Assembly (NCBI GenBank): GCA_022113835.1
Contig: JAILWY010000009.1
Location: 4,749,501 to 4,813,500, forward strand
DNA: 64,000 nt
DNA from: Atopsyche davidsoni
Lineage: Eukaryota; Arthropoda; Insecta; Trichoptera; Hydrobiosidae
Direction of reading: 5' to 3'
Below the pieces are notes generated by a model. The model was not told the DNA's origin. It searched no databases and saw only the letters and a program-made list of their open reading frames with translations. The position numbers were made by a program, and so were the translations under genes. This document shows, in pieces, positions 12,111-24,588 of the stretch (position 1 is its first letter; every line of letters starts with the position of its first letter).

Positions 12111-15100
12111 CAAGACGAACACTTTCACAAACAAACATGTTTGTAATCCCCTAGCTATTTAGCGGTAAAAATGAGTAAATGCTTTCCTAACATACAAAAA
12201 ACTGTGTTGGTTGAAAAAAGCTATTATTGTAATTACACAATTTTTTAGAAGTTAAATAGTAATATTGGTTAATCAATGCGTCATGGGGCTCTTGCTACAG
12301 TTCGCTTTGTAATAGAGTTCTCGACAGGTGACGATTGTTCATTGATGAAATAGAAAGTTCTAGTTCTGGCCGGAGGTTACGGGGAGTCCCGGCAGATGCA
12401 TCATTGTCCGCGCCGCTACCGACAGGTCACCCTGACCGATTGAATCACTGAGCCATGACGTCATCGCCATCATCGTCAATGCACAATCCAATCAGTCTAC
12501 TCTGCAGGCCTAAAGTCACCCACAGTGATACAATCAAAATTCGGCTCACGACGTGAAACCCAGCTCGTAGAAAGTTAACATAAAGGGCCTGGAAAGTGAT
12601 TTGACTTGGTTCGGCGATGAAGCTTCTTTCTGTGTCCGAGGGAGGTGATTGAAATTTTCAAGCTCAATACAATTTTCAGCCTAATACAAGTGAGCAACAG
12701 GAAAAAATACACAAACAAAATTTCCCTGAAAATGGTTCTAGTATGGCGACCAAAACGTGCAAGGACCAAAGAAACCAAATCAACTAACAACAATAGCTGC
12801 CGAACCCTACGATTAGACCTAGAAAGTCATAAATGAAAATTTTGAGTATCAATCATCTTCGGTTTAATTATAATTCACAAAAAAATAACCCCTTTTTGGA
12901 TAAAAAGTGCGACATCATTTTTAATCCAATATTTCTCGATAAATAATTTAAATTAAAAAAAATAGCCCTGGTTGTGACGATGATTATCTGTTTGTAAATC
13001 CTAGACACTATTATTTTGTATTATATTATAATTTTGTTTTAATATATAAGGTCTCTTTGAAATATGCACTGCATTATGATTGAACCAGAAATGGATCTGT
13101 GAATAAAAGTAGCAATTTTTTCGACTCGAATTAAAGTAAAGTTCAATGCTTCTCAAAAATTATAATAATTATCCCCTAAATCTCACGTCTGGTATTATCC
13201 AATATGAGTTTGTAAGTTCTGCATTATCCACGGTTAGTTGAGTATAGGTACAACTAATACGATTTTAATTACATTATAAATGAGTAAAAAGTAGTTATTT
13301 ATAGGGATTGCGCAAGCCGCTTTTATCAAGATAATTGAAAAGATTATCTATTTCCGTAATCCAAAAACTACAGTAAATTTTTTGTAATAGTTAATTGCAA
13401 AATTCTATTTAGCAAGAAGTCACTAAAGAAATTTAAACTTTTACAAAACCTGTTGAATCCATTGACCAAACCTTATTACCCAAAAAAATGGTCTCGGAAT
13501 GCTTTTTACTGTCTGCATGAAGTTTTTTCCCTTGTTGGGTAAATGTTTTGCTAAATTAAATATCATTATTATATAATCCTCTGGCGTTTAGACCTGATAC
13601 TTCTTCTGGGGCAGGCTACATAAACAATAGCAGGAGCCTCCCCACCTCAACAAGTTACTTGCAGAGGACATCTCTCCACAATCATTCCAAGTCCACTACT
13701 CCATTACCGATTCTTTACACACGCTCAGGGTACAGAATTTTAGTCATGCACAAGCAACATATATTGGATTTGTAAAAAATTAGTTTAGAAAACGTATATT
13801 CTTGAGAATTTGATAAGTTTTTTTGAAATAAATAACTGTGTTATTTTGCAAAATTTTATAGTTTTAAATATGTTACTTACTCGTAGTTTGTTTATACTTT
13901 TAAGGGAATAACGTTTCGTTTCTAACGGAAGGTCTTCGTAAAACAATAAGCCATAAACGCGTATCTCAATCTTAATTTGAGTGTTGCAAGTGAGATAAAA
14001 TACATAATTTCTACATTCGCATCTCCGCTGCTGAATGGCTCATTGTGAAAATAAAAATGAACACTTCAATAAGTTGCGGCACGGGTATTAAAAAAAAAAA
14101 TACCGTATTGCGCGATCACGTGGCGTTATCTTATTATTTTAAAAACACATTATCAGCGGATTTAATTATGAGGTCGGCAGTGTTAATTCCCTCGGTTATT
14201 ATTTGAGAATCGTGTGGAAATGTTTCGCACGTCGTAAAACTTTATTCGATCCGAGGAAGACGCCGGCGGAGAGCCGAAGACTTCTTACAAATCGCTTCAG
14301 CCGAACCGTTGGACATTGCGTAAAAATACTAAGGCGTAAGTGATTAATAATTTAATTGATAAAAAATATTGCTATAAGCTTGTAAAAATTAGACACTCTC
14401 ATTATCTAAGATCACCCACAAGTTTCTAATTCAAAAGGCTGTGGGGCAGGTATGCGGCACACATACTGAGGCTGCTTATGAAATTAATTTGTTTCTGCTT
14501 TTATTAATGTGTAAATAATATTTTTCTGCTGCATAACCTTTCGGCAGCAGCTAGTTTTACATGTTTAATGTGTCTGAAATTGAAACCGACATCTACGGAT
14601 CTTGCACAGTATTGCAATGATGTGAGATCGTAAAGGAAAGGTTAAGACCATAAGATACTCATTCTAGATTAGTTTATAGTATATTGTCTTTTTAAGAGTG
14701 TACATACACCTGTTGAGTTATTAGAAAAGGCTATTATTGAGTCAATGTACAATATATTATTATAGACTGTCAAGTGAGTAGTTCGTATCAAAAGAAGGCA
14801 ACGGAAACGAAATCTGTCTATTTTATATCACATAAAGGATTTATTCACTCATTTTACTAATTGCATTAAACTCAACAATGCATCATTTGCTGGTATGAAT
14901 TCTATTGTATTTTATAACATTGGTTATATATTAATTATAGTAATATATGTTTTCCTTGATAAAATTTGTTACACTAGTATTTATCTATGATATTTGAAAA
15001 TATTATGGGAAATAGCTTATTTAGAGTTATAAAATATAATTGTGAAATGCGTGATCGGTATTGATTCCAACTAGCAGCAAAGTTCTTTGCTTTCTGTATT

Positions 15101-15653
15101 TTTTCATTTCACAACGATTGATCTTGAGATATAATGACGTATAATCATCATTCATATTTCATGCACGAATGACTACAAAAAATAAACTTAAGAGAAATTA
15201 TTTAATAAAGGACAGAAATTTTCTGTTACGAATAATATCGACTATTTCAAGGAACTGTATTATACTTCCTTCACCTGCAGCTCTGTGACCTGAACCGAAT
15301 CATTTACGAGAACAAAGACGGCTTTAACAGCTTAAAGACAACTAAACGTGATAATGGTACCTTATTAAAGTAATTACACGAGTGGCGCGTCAGACTTGCA
15401 GGTAAATCTTGACGCGGCTTAATAATTATCTAATTATCTTCACGGTTAGTACGGAGCCTCCGCCAAACTGCAATGTCAGAATTATTTATAAACTAATTTA
15501 AGGCTAATTTCTCAACGATGACAAAGCAATAAAGTCATTATTTTTTATTAACAAGTACACCTCGGATCTAGCGCATCTTACACGTGTTACAGTAATTACC
15601 AGTTGTATTATTTTAATCTTAAAATATTTTGCTGAGTCCTGTTCTGACTGTTT
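12111..15653. other. Non-coding stretch; GC-rich island with a CRE
   Basis: No gene supported. An island at about 12365-12560 contains a full CRE palindrome TGACGTCA (12456-12463). A second GC-richer patch lies at about 14220-14340. Both could be enhancers or a distal promoter; there is no adjoining reading frame to anchor them. Confidence 0.4.
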
Positions 15654-15692
15654 AGACATATCGGTCACGGCTTAGGAAATATCTTCAGGGAT
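15654..15692 (-). ncRNA. Decayed Penelope-type hammerhead ribozyme motif (second copy)
   Basis: On the plus strand this shares AGAC.T.TCGGTC and TCTTCAGGGA with 8216-8253, separated by the same 15-nt variable middle. Read as a hammerhead on the minus strand, it has CTGAAGA (15682-15688), a helix II slot, then GATATGTC in place of GAAACGTC. The catalytic GAAA is lost, so it should be inactive. Confidence 0.3.
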
Positions 15693-16660
15693 CGAAACGA
15701 TCATCACAGGGAGGCTTCATGATACTGCTCATAATTCGATATCGATGCTAGGCTAAATATTATGAAATATATCGAGTAGGCATCGTTTTTTTTTTTGTTA
15801 CTACTTTTTTACATTACTGCTTTGAAGATTCACGGTTCCCGTTACTTTCTTTTGGTGATTTGTTTCCGAGTCGTGATAAGATATATTGGCCGAGTGATGT
15901 GCGGCGCACTCGAGGCTCGTTAACGACTCCTGACGCGCCGATTAGTCATCGGCAATTCCGCTCGAGCCGAACTTCCTCGGTCGTGATGAAAGTCAGTTCC
16001 GATATCCAAACCTGATTTATATAAACTGATCGATATACGTTTATTTATGAATAATTTCGGCCCGCGGAATTAATGCCCTATCGATATTTCTTCCTCGGTG
16101 AAAGCCGATCCTCCGACACTTGCTGACGGTTTTAAAAATAATAGTCTTTTTTGGGAGAATGATATACGTTTCCTGGTTTTAAAAAGCTTCGTAAAAGTTC
16201 TTGCGTAATGGATGATCAACGCACGATCCTGCATAATATTTAAAACAACACCATTATCATATTTTACTATTTAATCGACTTTAGTTAATGCTTCCTCCTA
16301 GCGACTCCAGTTTTTTTTTTTAACTATTTTCAGCAGATGCATCAAATTACAACATCAAATTACACAATTAATAATCTCAACTTTTTTTTGAGAAATGATA
16401 TATTTTTTTATTGAAATACACGTGTATCAGAGTTTATAATTGAGTTTTAAAAAATATGAATACATTTTAATAATATGATAATATTCCCTGTCGACAATAA
16501 ATTTAATAGTAATATGATATCCTTGCATACATTTCTTTAATATCCTGCTGTTTTCATTCTGTATATTTAGCGAAGTTGATTATAATATTTAATTGATTCT
16601 GTGTGCCTATATGCATAATAAGGTATTGATTTAAATGTCTGTATTATTATTCAATAGACG
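15693..16660. other. Non-coding stretch with moderate-GC patch
   Basis: No gene supported. A GC-richer patch at about 15880-16000 contains GC-rich motifs and CG dinucleotides. The rest is AT-rich with A/T homopolymer runs. Confidence 0.45.
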
Positions 16661-16720
16661 CGGGGGTGGTGGGCGGAGTCGTGACGTCACAGCCGGCGAA
16701 TTTACGTCACTCGCCACTTT
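16661..16720. promoter_or_regulatory. Candidate enhancer or promoter: GC box plus two CRE sites
   Basis: Within 40 bp there are a GC-box core GGGCGG (16671-16676), a full CRE palindrome TGACGTCA (16682-16689) and a CRE/C-EBP hybrid half-match TTACGTCA (16702-16709). A pyrimidine-rich run follows. Such grouping in a strongly AT-rich background suggests a bZIP-bound element. No reading frame or TATA box ties it to a specific transcript. Confidence 0.35.
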
Positions 16721-19700
16721 CTCTTTCTCGCATGTGTTTTATTACAAATAACTCCACCCAGAGAATGTGTCAACAAATAGTGTAAGACAACTGGTCTGGT
16801 CTCCGCCCGCATTGCTGGCTATATGGACCAATCTGATATTTAAAATCTTACAATGACAATTCACTTTTGGTAGAAATTAGATTTGATATTATAGTATGTA
16901 TTGCACAAACACTTGAAAAACACCCAACTGTAAATACTTGTATAACTTTTGTTTTCATTATAAACATTAGATTTTGATAACTTGAATGAGTAGAATTCTT
17001 GATATTTAATACATATATTTTTCATATAAAAAGTAAATTGAATACTTTAGACAGATTCAAGTAACTTCAAAATTGTTCTAATCAATTGGGTGAAAAATTT
17101 TACCCTATATGAAGCTCGTAGTTTTTCAGTTCAGCAACGTTGTTTATTACAACGTTTGTTTAACCTCTAACAAAGTAGCCAAAACAAAACGTAATAAAAT
17201 GAAGTTTGACGAAGATCTTAGCCTGTTGTGGGTTTGGTGAAATAAAAAAAAATATTTGTTTTTCCAGATCTTCATTTCGGTTTCTTCCTGGTGTCACCGA
17301 CTTTCAGCTGGTTGATATAAAAATTGTCGCGATTATCCAATAAAAATTGATTTATTGTTGAAATCCGCCTTACAAGTATGCAGAGAAGTTCAAATTACGC
17401 GCAGTGACAAATATGTCTACCCACAAACAACAATACAGTTTATATCTATCATATATTCAATCAAAAGTTTCGATATTTTTTAAGACGAATGCTTTAGGCG
17501 TTTTCGCATAAATATCACTTTACTTTAAAGGAATTAAAGAATTATGGCGTCTCTTCCTACACAAAACTAATTTCACATTCAAGGTAAATCTGAGAATATG
17601 TTAACAATATCTTAATGACGGAGAATGCAGTATAAATTTGATTTATTTCAGATTTATGATAATTACGCAAACATTAATGTTTACATATTTGTATTTTGAA
17701 TAAAGTTTAAAATATCTATTGTGTTTTCGACGAATTTCGTGTATCAAATTCCACCAAAATATTTGTTTGATATTTATATCGTTAACCTTAATTATAAAAT
17801 ATACAAAAATACCACAGCTACTTTTTAAAATCACAGATTGGTGGTCTACGATATCTACTTCATTTAGACAAGTATATAATATTAAATAGTTACATTAGTT
17901 TAAAAAAATATATTAAAACACTTTTATATTTTCAATATATTATATCATTTCCATAAACTGCTTATGTGAATGTACTGACATTTTTTTAATGAAAGACAAA
18001 ATTAATACTAACTTTTTCAAGTAGTGTACAGAATAAGGTACAATAATGTAAATTTAAGTATAAAAAATAAACAAGTAGTTTATATATAATGTAACTTTTA
18101 ACTTATTCAATAATTTGTCAAAACTGTTATTATTTACAGAAAGAAAGTTGTGCTTAATAATTATTTATTTATTTAATTTGAAAGCTTTGTGTTTATCTTA
18201 TCAACTCTCTGAAACGGTGAACTTTGAAAAGTCGACGATTGCATTCACCGAGCCAAACAAGGAAACAGAGCCAATTAAGTTTTTAAACAGATAAAACTTA
18301 TATACATAATGAATAATAATATAAAGATAAAGATAAAATATAACGACTCTCGTGTGTTACACATTTGAATGTGCTTCACGTCTCTTGACTTAATCGTGTT
18401 ACATCTGGTCGAAAGTGAATTTAATATGCGTTGACACTCCTCTCTCTACGGCGAACTCCTGATCGCGAAGTAGAACCGGATACGATCTGCGAAACTGGAA
18501 TCCTCAGTAAATAAATACGTCAAATTAAAACTCAATTCACAACAGACTAGTTCAATTATTACTTTTTAATTGGCTAGAATTTTTTTTCATAAATACTTTG
18601 GTATTAAGCGCTTTCAGGATGAATCCGAATAAGCCTAATATAAGCTCTGAGAGACTAATTAAGTCACCGCAAACAAATAGTAAAAATATTTTTATCTTAA
18701 ATAATTATAGAATATAAGTTTTGGTAATTAAAACCCGTCACGGTTTCTGAGGCATTATACCTAATTTAACATATTACACCACAAAAATAAAAAAATTATT
18801 TATAATTCGTTACTATATATGATATAATCGAGTTACCGTTACTATTGCATTTATTTTTATAGTTTTAACCAAGTACTTAACTCATTTTCCTGTGATACTT
18901 TTCATCAGAACTTTTCTTAAAACAAAGGTTAATCAAATATCATGTTTTATGTTGTATCAACGTGTTGAAGTATTTATTCAATGAAAGATTTGTCCACTTG
19001 ATAAAATATAATATAACAAGCCAATAATAAATTATACTGGATATTTAGTTAAAAAGGAGACCATATGGATTATTTCAGGTCATCTTCATTTATATCTAGT
19101 TTAAAAAAATGGAAATTATAATTTATTTTACAACATTTTTTTGTATGAGATCTTCAAATATATTTTTCTGTACACTTTCACAAGATGCAATATAATAAAA
19201 AAAATATTATACTGTTGTATTCGATAAGAGTTATGACTCTACTATAAGAATATTACTTTTAACACTGTGTTAGAGAATAATGATTTTGAACACATTCAAA
19301 GCTAACCGTGTGTGAAATTTCATTGTGGCAGTCAACTATTGTTATCCCTCTCACATTACTTTGCAAACATATTTGATTACCATTGTAAAAGCCTAATGAT
19401 TTGAATGGATATGCTATAACATTGATCAAATCTAATGATATTTTTTCTGACGTTGAAAAAAACTGATTTCATAAGTAGTATAGAGCAGCGGTGAAAGAAT
19501 GCAGTTAGATAAAGTATGACTAGGGATAAAAGTTTTAGCTTCTCTTTTTTTCTTGTTTTTATTTTACATAGTATATTTTTTATTCTATTTAAATTGCTAT
19601 CGTAGCAATAAACTCGAAAACATTAGAAATTCATACATACAATCACGACTCAGATACTTATTACCTTGTTCAGCCCGTGTATTTGTAGACAAAAAACAAC

Positions 19701-19929
19701 GGCTGTATTTGAAGAGACTGCGTTATTTATATCGAAATCGAAAGCGTGACTACTTCAAACGACTCGGAATTATTAACTGAGTAATATTATTATCAACCTC
19801 GAAAATACTCGACAAATATTGGCATTCGTATAAAGGTAGACTGTTATTTTTAAAAAGGAAACTTGCTTATAACGGATCTGAAATATTATCAATAGCAGTC
19901 ATTTCAACCATGAAAAATTTTACTAATAA
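16721..19929. other. AT-rich non-coding stretch, nothing recognised
   Basis: Apart from a GC-richer tail of the CRE island up to about 16830 and a moderate patch near 18400-18490, I see only AT-rich sequence with short chance reading frames. Confidence 0.6.
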
Positions 19930-19965
19930 AAATGCACATAGAAAATTAATCTTCTATGTGCATTT
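19930..19965. repeat. Perfect 14-bp hairpin
   Basis: The arms AAATGCACATAGAA (19930-19943) and TTCTATGTGCATTT (19952-19965) are exact reverse complements around an 8-nt loop. It is too short for a microRNA precursor. It may be a transposon terminus or a chance structure. Confidence 0.5.
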
Positions 19966-22803
19966 ATAGTGGACTCCCTGTGGTCTTGAAAATACCATAA
20001 AACCGTATTTATCACATGATTTGCAATCATTGCGTGTATATTTATTATTTTTTAATTATACTGTATATTAATTTCAAGCTTTAATATGATATCAGCAACC
20101 ATTACACACCACATTACGTGTCGATGGATGCAGATTTACAACTCATATAATGCATTTCATTGCGTGATGTCCACAGGAAGTCATTAAATATTTCGTTCGT
20201 TCATAAAATTTTATTTTAGTTTTCTTACATTCACTTGAGAAATAAACCATTTGAAGCATTTTATCAATTTTATGCTTTCTTGTTTTCATTGTCATGCGGG
20301 AGCTAAGGATACTTTTATTATTTTATATAAGTATACGTTTGTTTTTTTCATTTGAATAAATAATTTAAATTCTAATAAAAGTGATAAAGAGCATCACTAT
20401 TGGTAAGTATTTGTAAAATAAATGAAAAAATTGGCTTGAGTCATTTCAATGGATAGCTACGTTTTTTACTCACATTAAAAAAACAGTAAGGTTCTCGAGA
20501 AAGCTTTATTTGTTAAAGCATATTTTAAGTAATATGAAACGAGGAGTTAAAATTTTTTTCAAATAAAATAAATTTCTTTAGATATCAATGTGAAAATATT
20601 TTTGTTGTTGTTGACAAAAGGTATCACAATGCAAAATAAATGATTTTTTTATATCTTCTGAATACCTTACAATTTAAATAAACTTAGTATTGAACTATTA
20701 CAGATTTGTTTAGAACTGCAGTGTATTTTGCAATGAGGTAAGTATTCAGGAGAAAATTTAAATTTTCATGGTCCGGTTGACCTGAATTTACGCGTTACAA
20801 TATCTGCAAGCTAAGCATGTCACCTTCAGACCGCATTCCTGGGCTAGAATACAATTAATCACCAAATAACAGTTGTTTGAAAAAACATTTAAATAAATAA
20901 TGCATTAGATGTGTAATTTATCTGTACATATATGTACATTTATATCTCTCTGTATATTACAAGTAAATCGTAATTTATTACACAACTTGTATTTTTCAAC
21001 TTACTTACTACTTATAAGTAACTAGTGTATATTTTTATTTTGCAGCTAAATGCTAACAAGTGTAGAAACTATAATACGTCTTCTTGTATTAATGCAAAAC
21101 TTTCTATTAAAATATTTTAAATATAAAATAAAACATTAAAAATGTAATGATCTTGAATAGTGTTAATAAGTTGTATCTTTTTATACGTCGGGTATAATTA
21201 ATTTGATTTAATTCACAAACATATATTTTTCTCAAAGCTCGAGACTCTTATTTAAAAAAAATATATATAAAATGCATTTCTGATTATTCAAATTGTTAAA
21301 TCAGAAACATTTTTTAAAAGTAAAATAAATATGAATATATTTCCATAGAAATAGTATAAAAAAGGCGGTGGTTAAAGCATTAAAATTTCACCACACTGGC
21401 TAGTTTATAAGCAATATTTCGCTAAAAAAATTCAGCTGCTAATATTTTTACAGTTTGTACAGAACACTATTACTAAACGTTTACATTGCACGCTTTGAAG
21501 TCTTACTTAATAAATTTATTTATTGATTTTATTTTTATGGCAATTGAACTCACTTGCAATTGCAATCATTACTATTGTAAAATAAAATAGTCTAGTACAT
21601 TAAAATTTACCACGTGAATTTTTTTGAATTCCCACAAATGCCTTGTTTTACCGTACCATAAAACACACGTTATTTGGTAATATTAACATTGAATAATTCA
21701 GCTTGCTATGTTCGCGGAATCGTGACCACATTGCGTCATGAGATGCATTGGTATTCTCGGAGCCTCCATAGAATGTTGCCAAATTATTATTGCCAGCTGT
21801 GAAGAGGCTCGGCTCTAACAAAGAGCCCACTGGTTCATAACCTGACGAGCAGAAAAATAAATCCAAAATATTCTTTAAATGTATATATTTTTATTTTATT
21901 CACATGTCACCTATAACTGTTTGAGTATAGCATTATTTTTTTAGTTTTATATGCTGCATAATATATTATTTAGAAATCAATGGAATCTTGAAACTTGAGA
22001 TTTTTGTTTTGATTTGCATAAAAATTTATATTAATACTAGTTTTTAAAAATAAATGCAGTATGTTAATCTACTGCAATGTGAATTTTTCAAAAGGTGGTT
22101 TGCCTATCTTTTATTTTAATATGCGGAGTTCAGCCTGATAAAATCAGAAAAAAAAGAATCAGTGCATAGAATAACTGACAGAAAATTAGTTAATTGTGCA
22201 GAACAATATTTTTTTAATGAAAAGGATATAAAAATTTGACGACACTGCTATACACGTCGCTATATATCGGTTGTGTCGTGCATTGTGCAGAGATCTTTGG
22301 TCTTTTTTACCTGCAAGCTATTAAATTACAACAAGTTTTTATTGCTGTATTATGTGCATTCGATCGTGCTGTTTATTTACAGTTGTATTGAAAACCGATT
22401 TAATTGCTTTGCACATTTTTTGCGGCTATCCATTGTGAAGCCGCGCGTGAGTTTTTATCGTCTCTGAAAAGAATACAGAACCGCGCTGACCCTTTTGGCA
22501 GTCACCGTTAACGGTTTTTTTCTTCCGTACAGTTAAACGGTTCAAGGATTGCTTATCGATTATGCAAGCAGTAATAAACATACGATGGATGCGTCGAGGT
22601 TTTACCTTTTGTCGATTCAAGCAACGTACTGTGGAATTGATGCGATACCATACTCACACGAGGGATTTAGATTTATTGATAAGTGTATGAACTATTGCTT
22701 GAATTATAATAGCAAAGCTTTGCTTTTATACGCTAAAAAACGCTGGATTACATTAGTGTATATGTATACGATTGATTATACATGTTGTGCAATTTTAAAA
22801 AAA
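19966..22803. other. Non-coding stretch upstream of the ribozyme
   Basis: No gene supported. The sequence at about 22250-22800 is less A/T-monotonous and leads directly into the hairpin and hammerhead. It may therefore be remnant Penelope-like element sequence. I find no reverse transcriptase or GIY-YIG motif in the short frames there. Confidence 0.4.
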
Positions 22804-22838
22804 CAGATGCATAACTAAACAGTTTAGTTATGCATCTG
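22804..22838. repeat. Perfect 17-bp hairpin overlapping the ribozyme core
   Basis: The arms CAGATGCATAACTAAAC (22804-22820) and GTTTAGTTATGCATCTG (22822-22838) are exact reverse complements separated by one A. The right arm contains the helix I strand TGCAT and the first three bases of the CTGATGA core of the hammerhead. The hairpin and the active ribozyme fold are therefore mutually exclusive. It probably arose by inverted duplication of ribozyme-flanking sequence. Confidence 0.75.
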
Positions 22839-22876
22839 ATGATGACCCAGTGTATTGGGTCGAAACTAGTAATGCA
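22831..22876 (+). ncRNA. Minimal type I hammerhead ribozyme (Penelope-like element)
   Basis: The parts appear in order. Helix I is TGCAT (22831-22835) paired with ATGCA (22872-22876). The core CUGAUGA is 22836-22842. Helix II is GACCCA (22844-22849) with TGGGTC (22856-22861) and a 6-nt loop. GAAA is 22862-22865. Helix III is very short: A22865-U22870 and C22866-G22869 around UA. The predicted cleavage is after A22871 (GUA triplet). Positions 22865-22870 form the palindrome ACTAGT, so two RNAs could share a longer helix III, as proposed for dimeric Penelope-like ribozymes. An extra U at 22843 sits between the core and helix II and may reduce activity or be a family trait. AATAAA follows at 22885-22890. 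The flanking element is otherwise not recognisable. Confidence 0.6.
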
Positions 22877-24146
22877 AATAATTTTAATAAACTCAAAGTG
22901 ATGACAAAATACAAAGGTACTTTTATCATTATAATAATGGATCTTCACGAATCAAATGCCTTGTCCCTCAACAAGTATTAATATATTTTAGGATTAATAA
23001 CAGGTAAACTTTATTTTTACTTAAACCAAATATTTACGCACACTTTCATTAATAGATTTTAAATTCTTGATAATGACACCCAGAATACATAGTTATCCGT
23101 ATTTTTTTTGTTACTGAAATCATTTCATTTCCATGAGCTTTATCAAGATTGACTCGGTGGTCGCTTTAAGCTAATAGATTCGCCTTCAAAGCGTTTAGGC
23201 GAATAGATACTAAATTGCTTGAAGACATCAGATCGAGATAAGCGCCGAGACGAGCGGCGCATCACACCTGGAGAATGTACACCAGGTGAGGTAATTTCAC
23301 AATCTTACCTTGAACTTGAAAAGCCGCGCGTCCGCGCTTGAGTTTTGTTTGCTTTTTGAGTCAAACTACAATATTGACTCTCTTCATATTTTTAAACACC
23401 ACTAATGATAAGTCAACATTAAGTGCTGCTACAAAGAAGCTAATACAAACTATTCACACTTTACAAATCCTGCTTGTTGAACATACTTGTTATTATTGAC
23501 TTAAGCGGCATATTTTTATTCAATAATAATGTTTACTTTTCATCTATTGATTTATTTAAGGAGCAACTATTGCTTACATTTTTTACTGCTATAATGTATT
23601 TCCTATAATGTAATTTATTGTTATTTTGAAATAAACAACGTACGTATTGTAGTTAATATATATTTGTATAACTATCTATACAACGTAATGAAATACCAAT
23701 CACAATACGCGGACACCCAGTGATAAAGTATTATAAATATTTCACAAAAAAATAAACGCCTTGCCTTTTTGCCGCAAATGACACATTTAAATTTTAATGA
23801 CTGTACTTACTCAATGCACATATTTTGAAATAAAAATTTGACAACTATATTTATGATGGGTTTTTTTTTACAACCTGAAAATACAGTACTTTTTTGCAAA
23901 ATGTGCCAACGTAATATTTAAACTGTTTGATTTACATAAAAAAAAAAACACAACAGACACACTCATGCTTCATTGGTTAAGTATACTGGGTTGCTGAAAC
24001 CTTAAATTTATTATAGCCGCAAATAAAATAAAATAACTTTACTTTTGCAATCTTGTGTACAAAGCTTATTTTAGATTCATAAATAAACTCAAATATTTTT
24101 TCAGACACATATTTATAATAGTTATATTTTCTTAGCTGCATCTTAC
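22877..24146. other. Non-coding stretch; possible Penelope-like element end
   Basis: The first 80 bp or so after the ribozyme may still belong to the retroelement. A GC-richer patch lies at about 23220-23350. No gene is supported. Confidence 0.45.
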
Positions 24147-24226
24147 CTCTTTCATCAAAGACGTGTTCTCAAGCACTTCCGTTTATTGAAGATAAACCAT
24201 TGTATATAAATGTTATTTAGACGAAC
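24147..24226 (-). other. Putative small spliced exon, recursive-splice type (copy 2 of 3)
   Basis: On the minus strand the acceptor TTGTTGTTTCAG ends at 24227. An 80-nt block follows, then the donor GTAAGATGCA (24146 downward), identical over ten bases to the other two copies. The block begins GTTCGT, a weaker 5' splice-site match than copies 1 and 3. Its central part shares TTTATCTTCAATAAACGGAA and then GTGCTTGAGA with copy 1 at about 24 of 30 positions. Read from the first base it meets tandem TGA stops after 23 codons, so it is non-coding or a premature-termination exon. Confidence 0.42.
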
Positions 24227-24518
24227 CTGAAACAACAAGACAAAAAATTATTATTACAATTGTTAAAATAATAAGTTTTAAATAATCTACAACAGGTTTT
24301 TAGTTATTAAAATTTCCAGAAGGCTCGCTAGCCATGTACGGGACAATAATTTATTTCGAATCTTAGGGTTAAACCAAGAAAGGTATATTCATCGGTGAAG
24401 CGTGTTAACCTCCGATTTGAGGTTTTTAATTCCAGTTAAGGTCAAAGGGTATGGAGATGTGATCACCCACGCGGTCACCACTTGCCACAGCACCGTTGCG
24501 AGGAGTGCACAAGGTAAC
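24227..24518. other. Intron-like sequence upstream of the minus-strand acceptor
   Basis: AT-rich up to about 24390, then a GC-richer island begins that runs to about 24630. No gene supported. Confidence 0.4.
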
Positions 24519-24588
24519 GAACAGCTGATTCAGGCGGGCGTCAGCTGTTCGGTGACAGGTCTCGCGTCTCGGGTCTCGGGTCTCGACC
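24519..24588. repeat. E-box inverted repeat followed by heptamer tandem repeat
   Basis: GAACAGCTGA (24519-24528) and TCAGCTGTTC (24541-24550) form a perfect 10-bp inverted repeat with a 12-nt spacer. Each arm carries the E-box CAGCTG. Immediately downstream (24557-24588) GTCTCGG-like heptamers are repeated about four times. The pair of E boxes could bind bHLH factors cooperatively; this is inferred from motif only. Confidence 0.5.

Noticed and set aside
15570..15590. Further GTAAGATGC donor on the minus strand
   Set aside because: No acceptor and no exon-core similarity within a suitable distance upstream on that strand.
19930..19965. microRNA precursor
   Set aside because: The perfect stem is only 14 bp with an 8-nt loop and no lower stem, too short for Drosha and Dicer processing.
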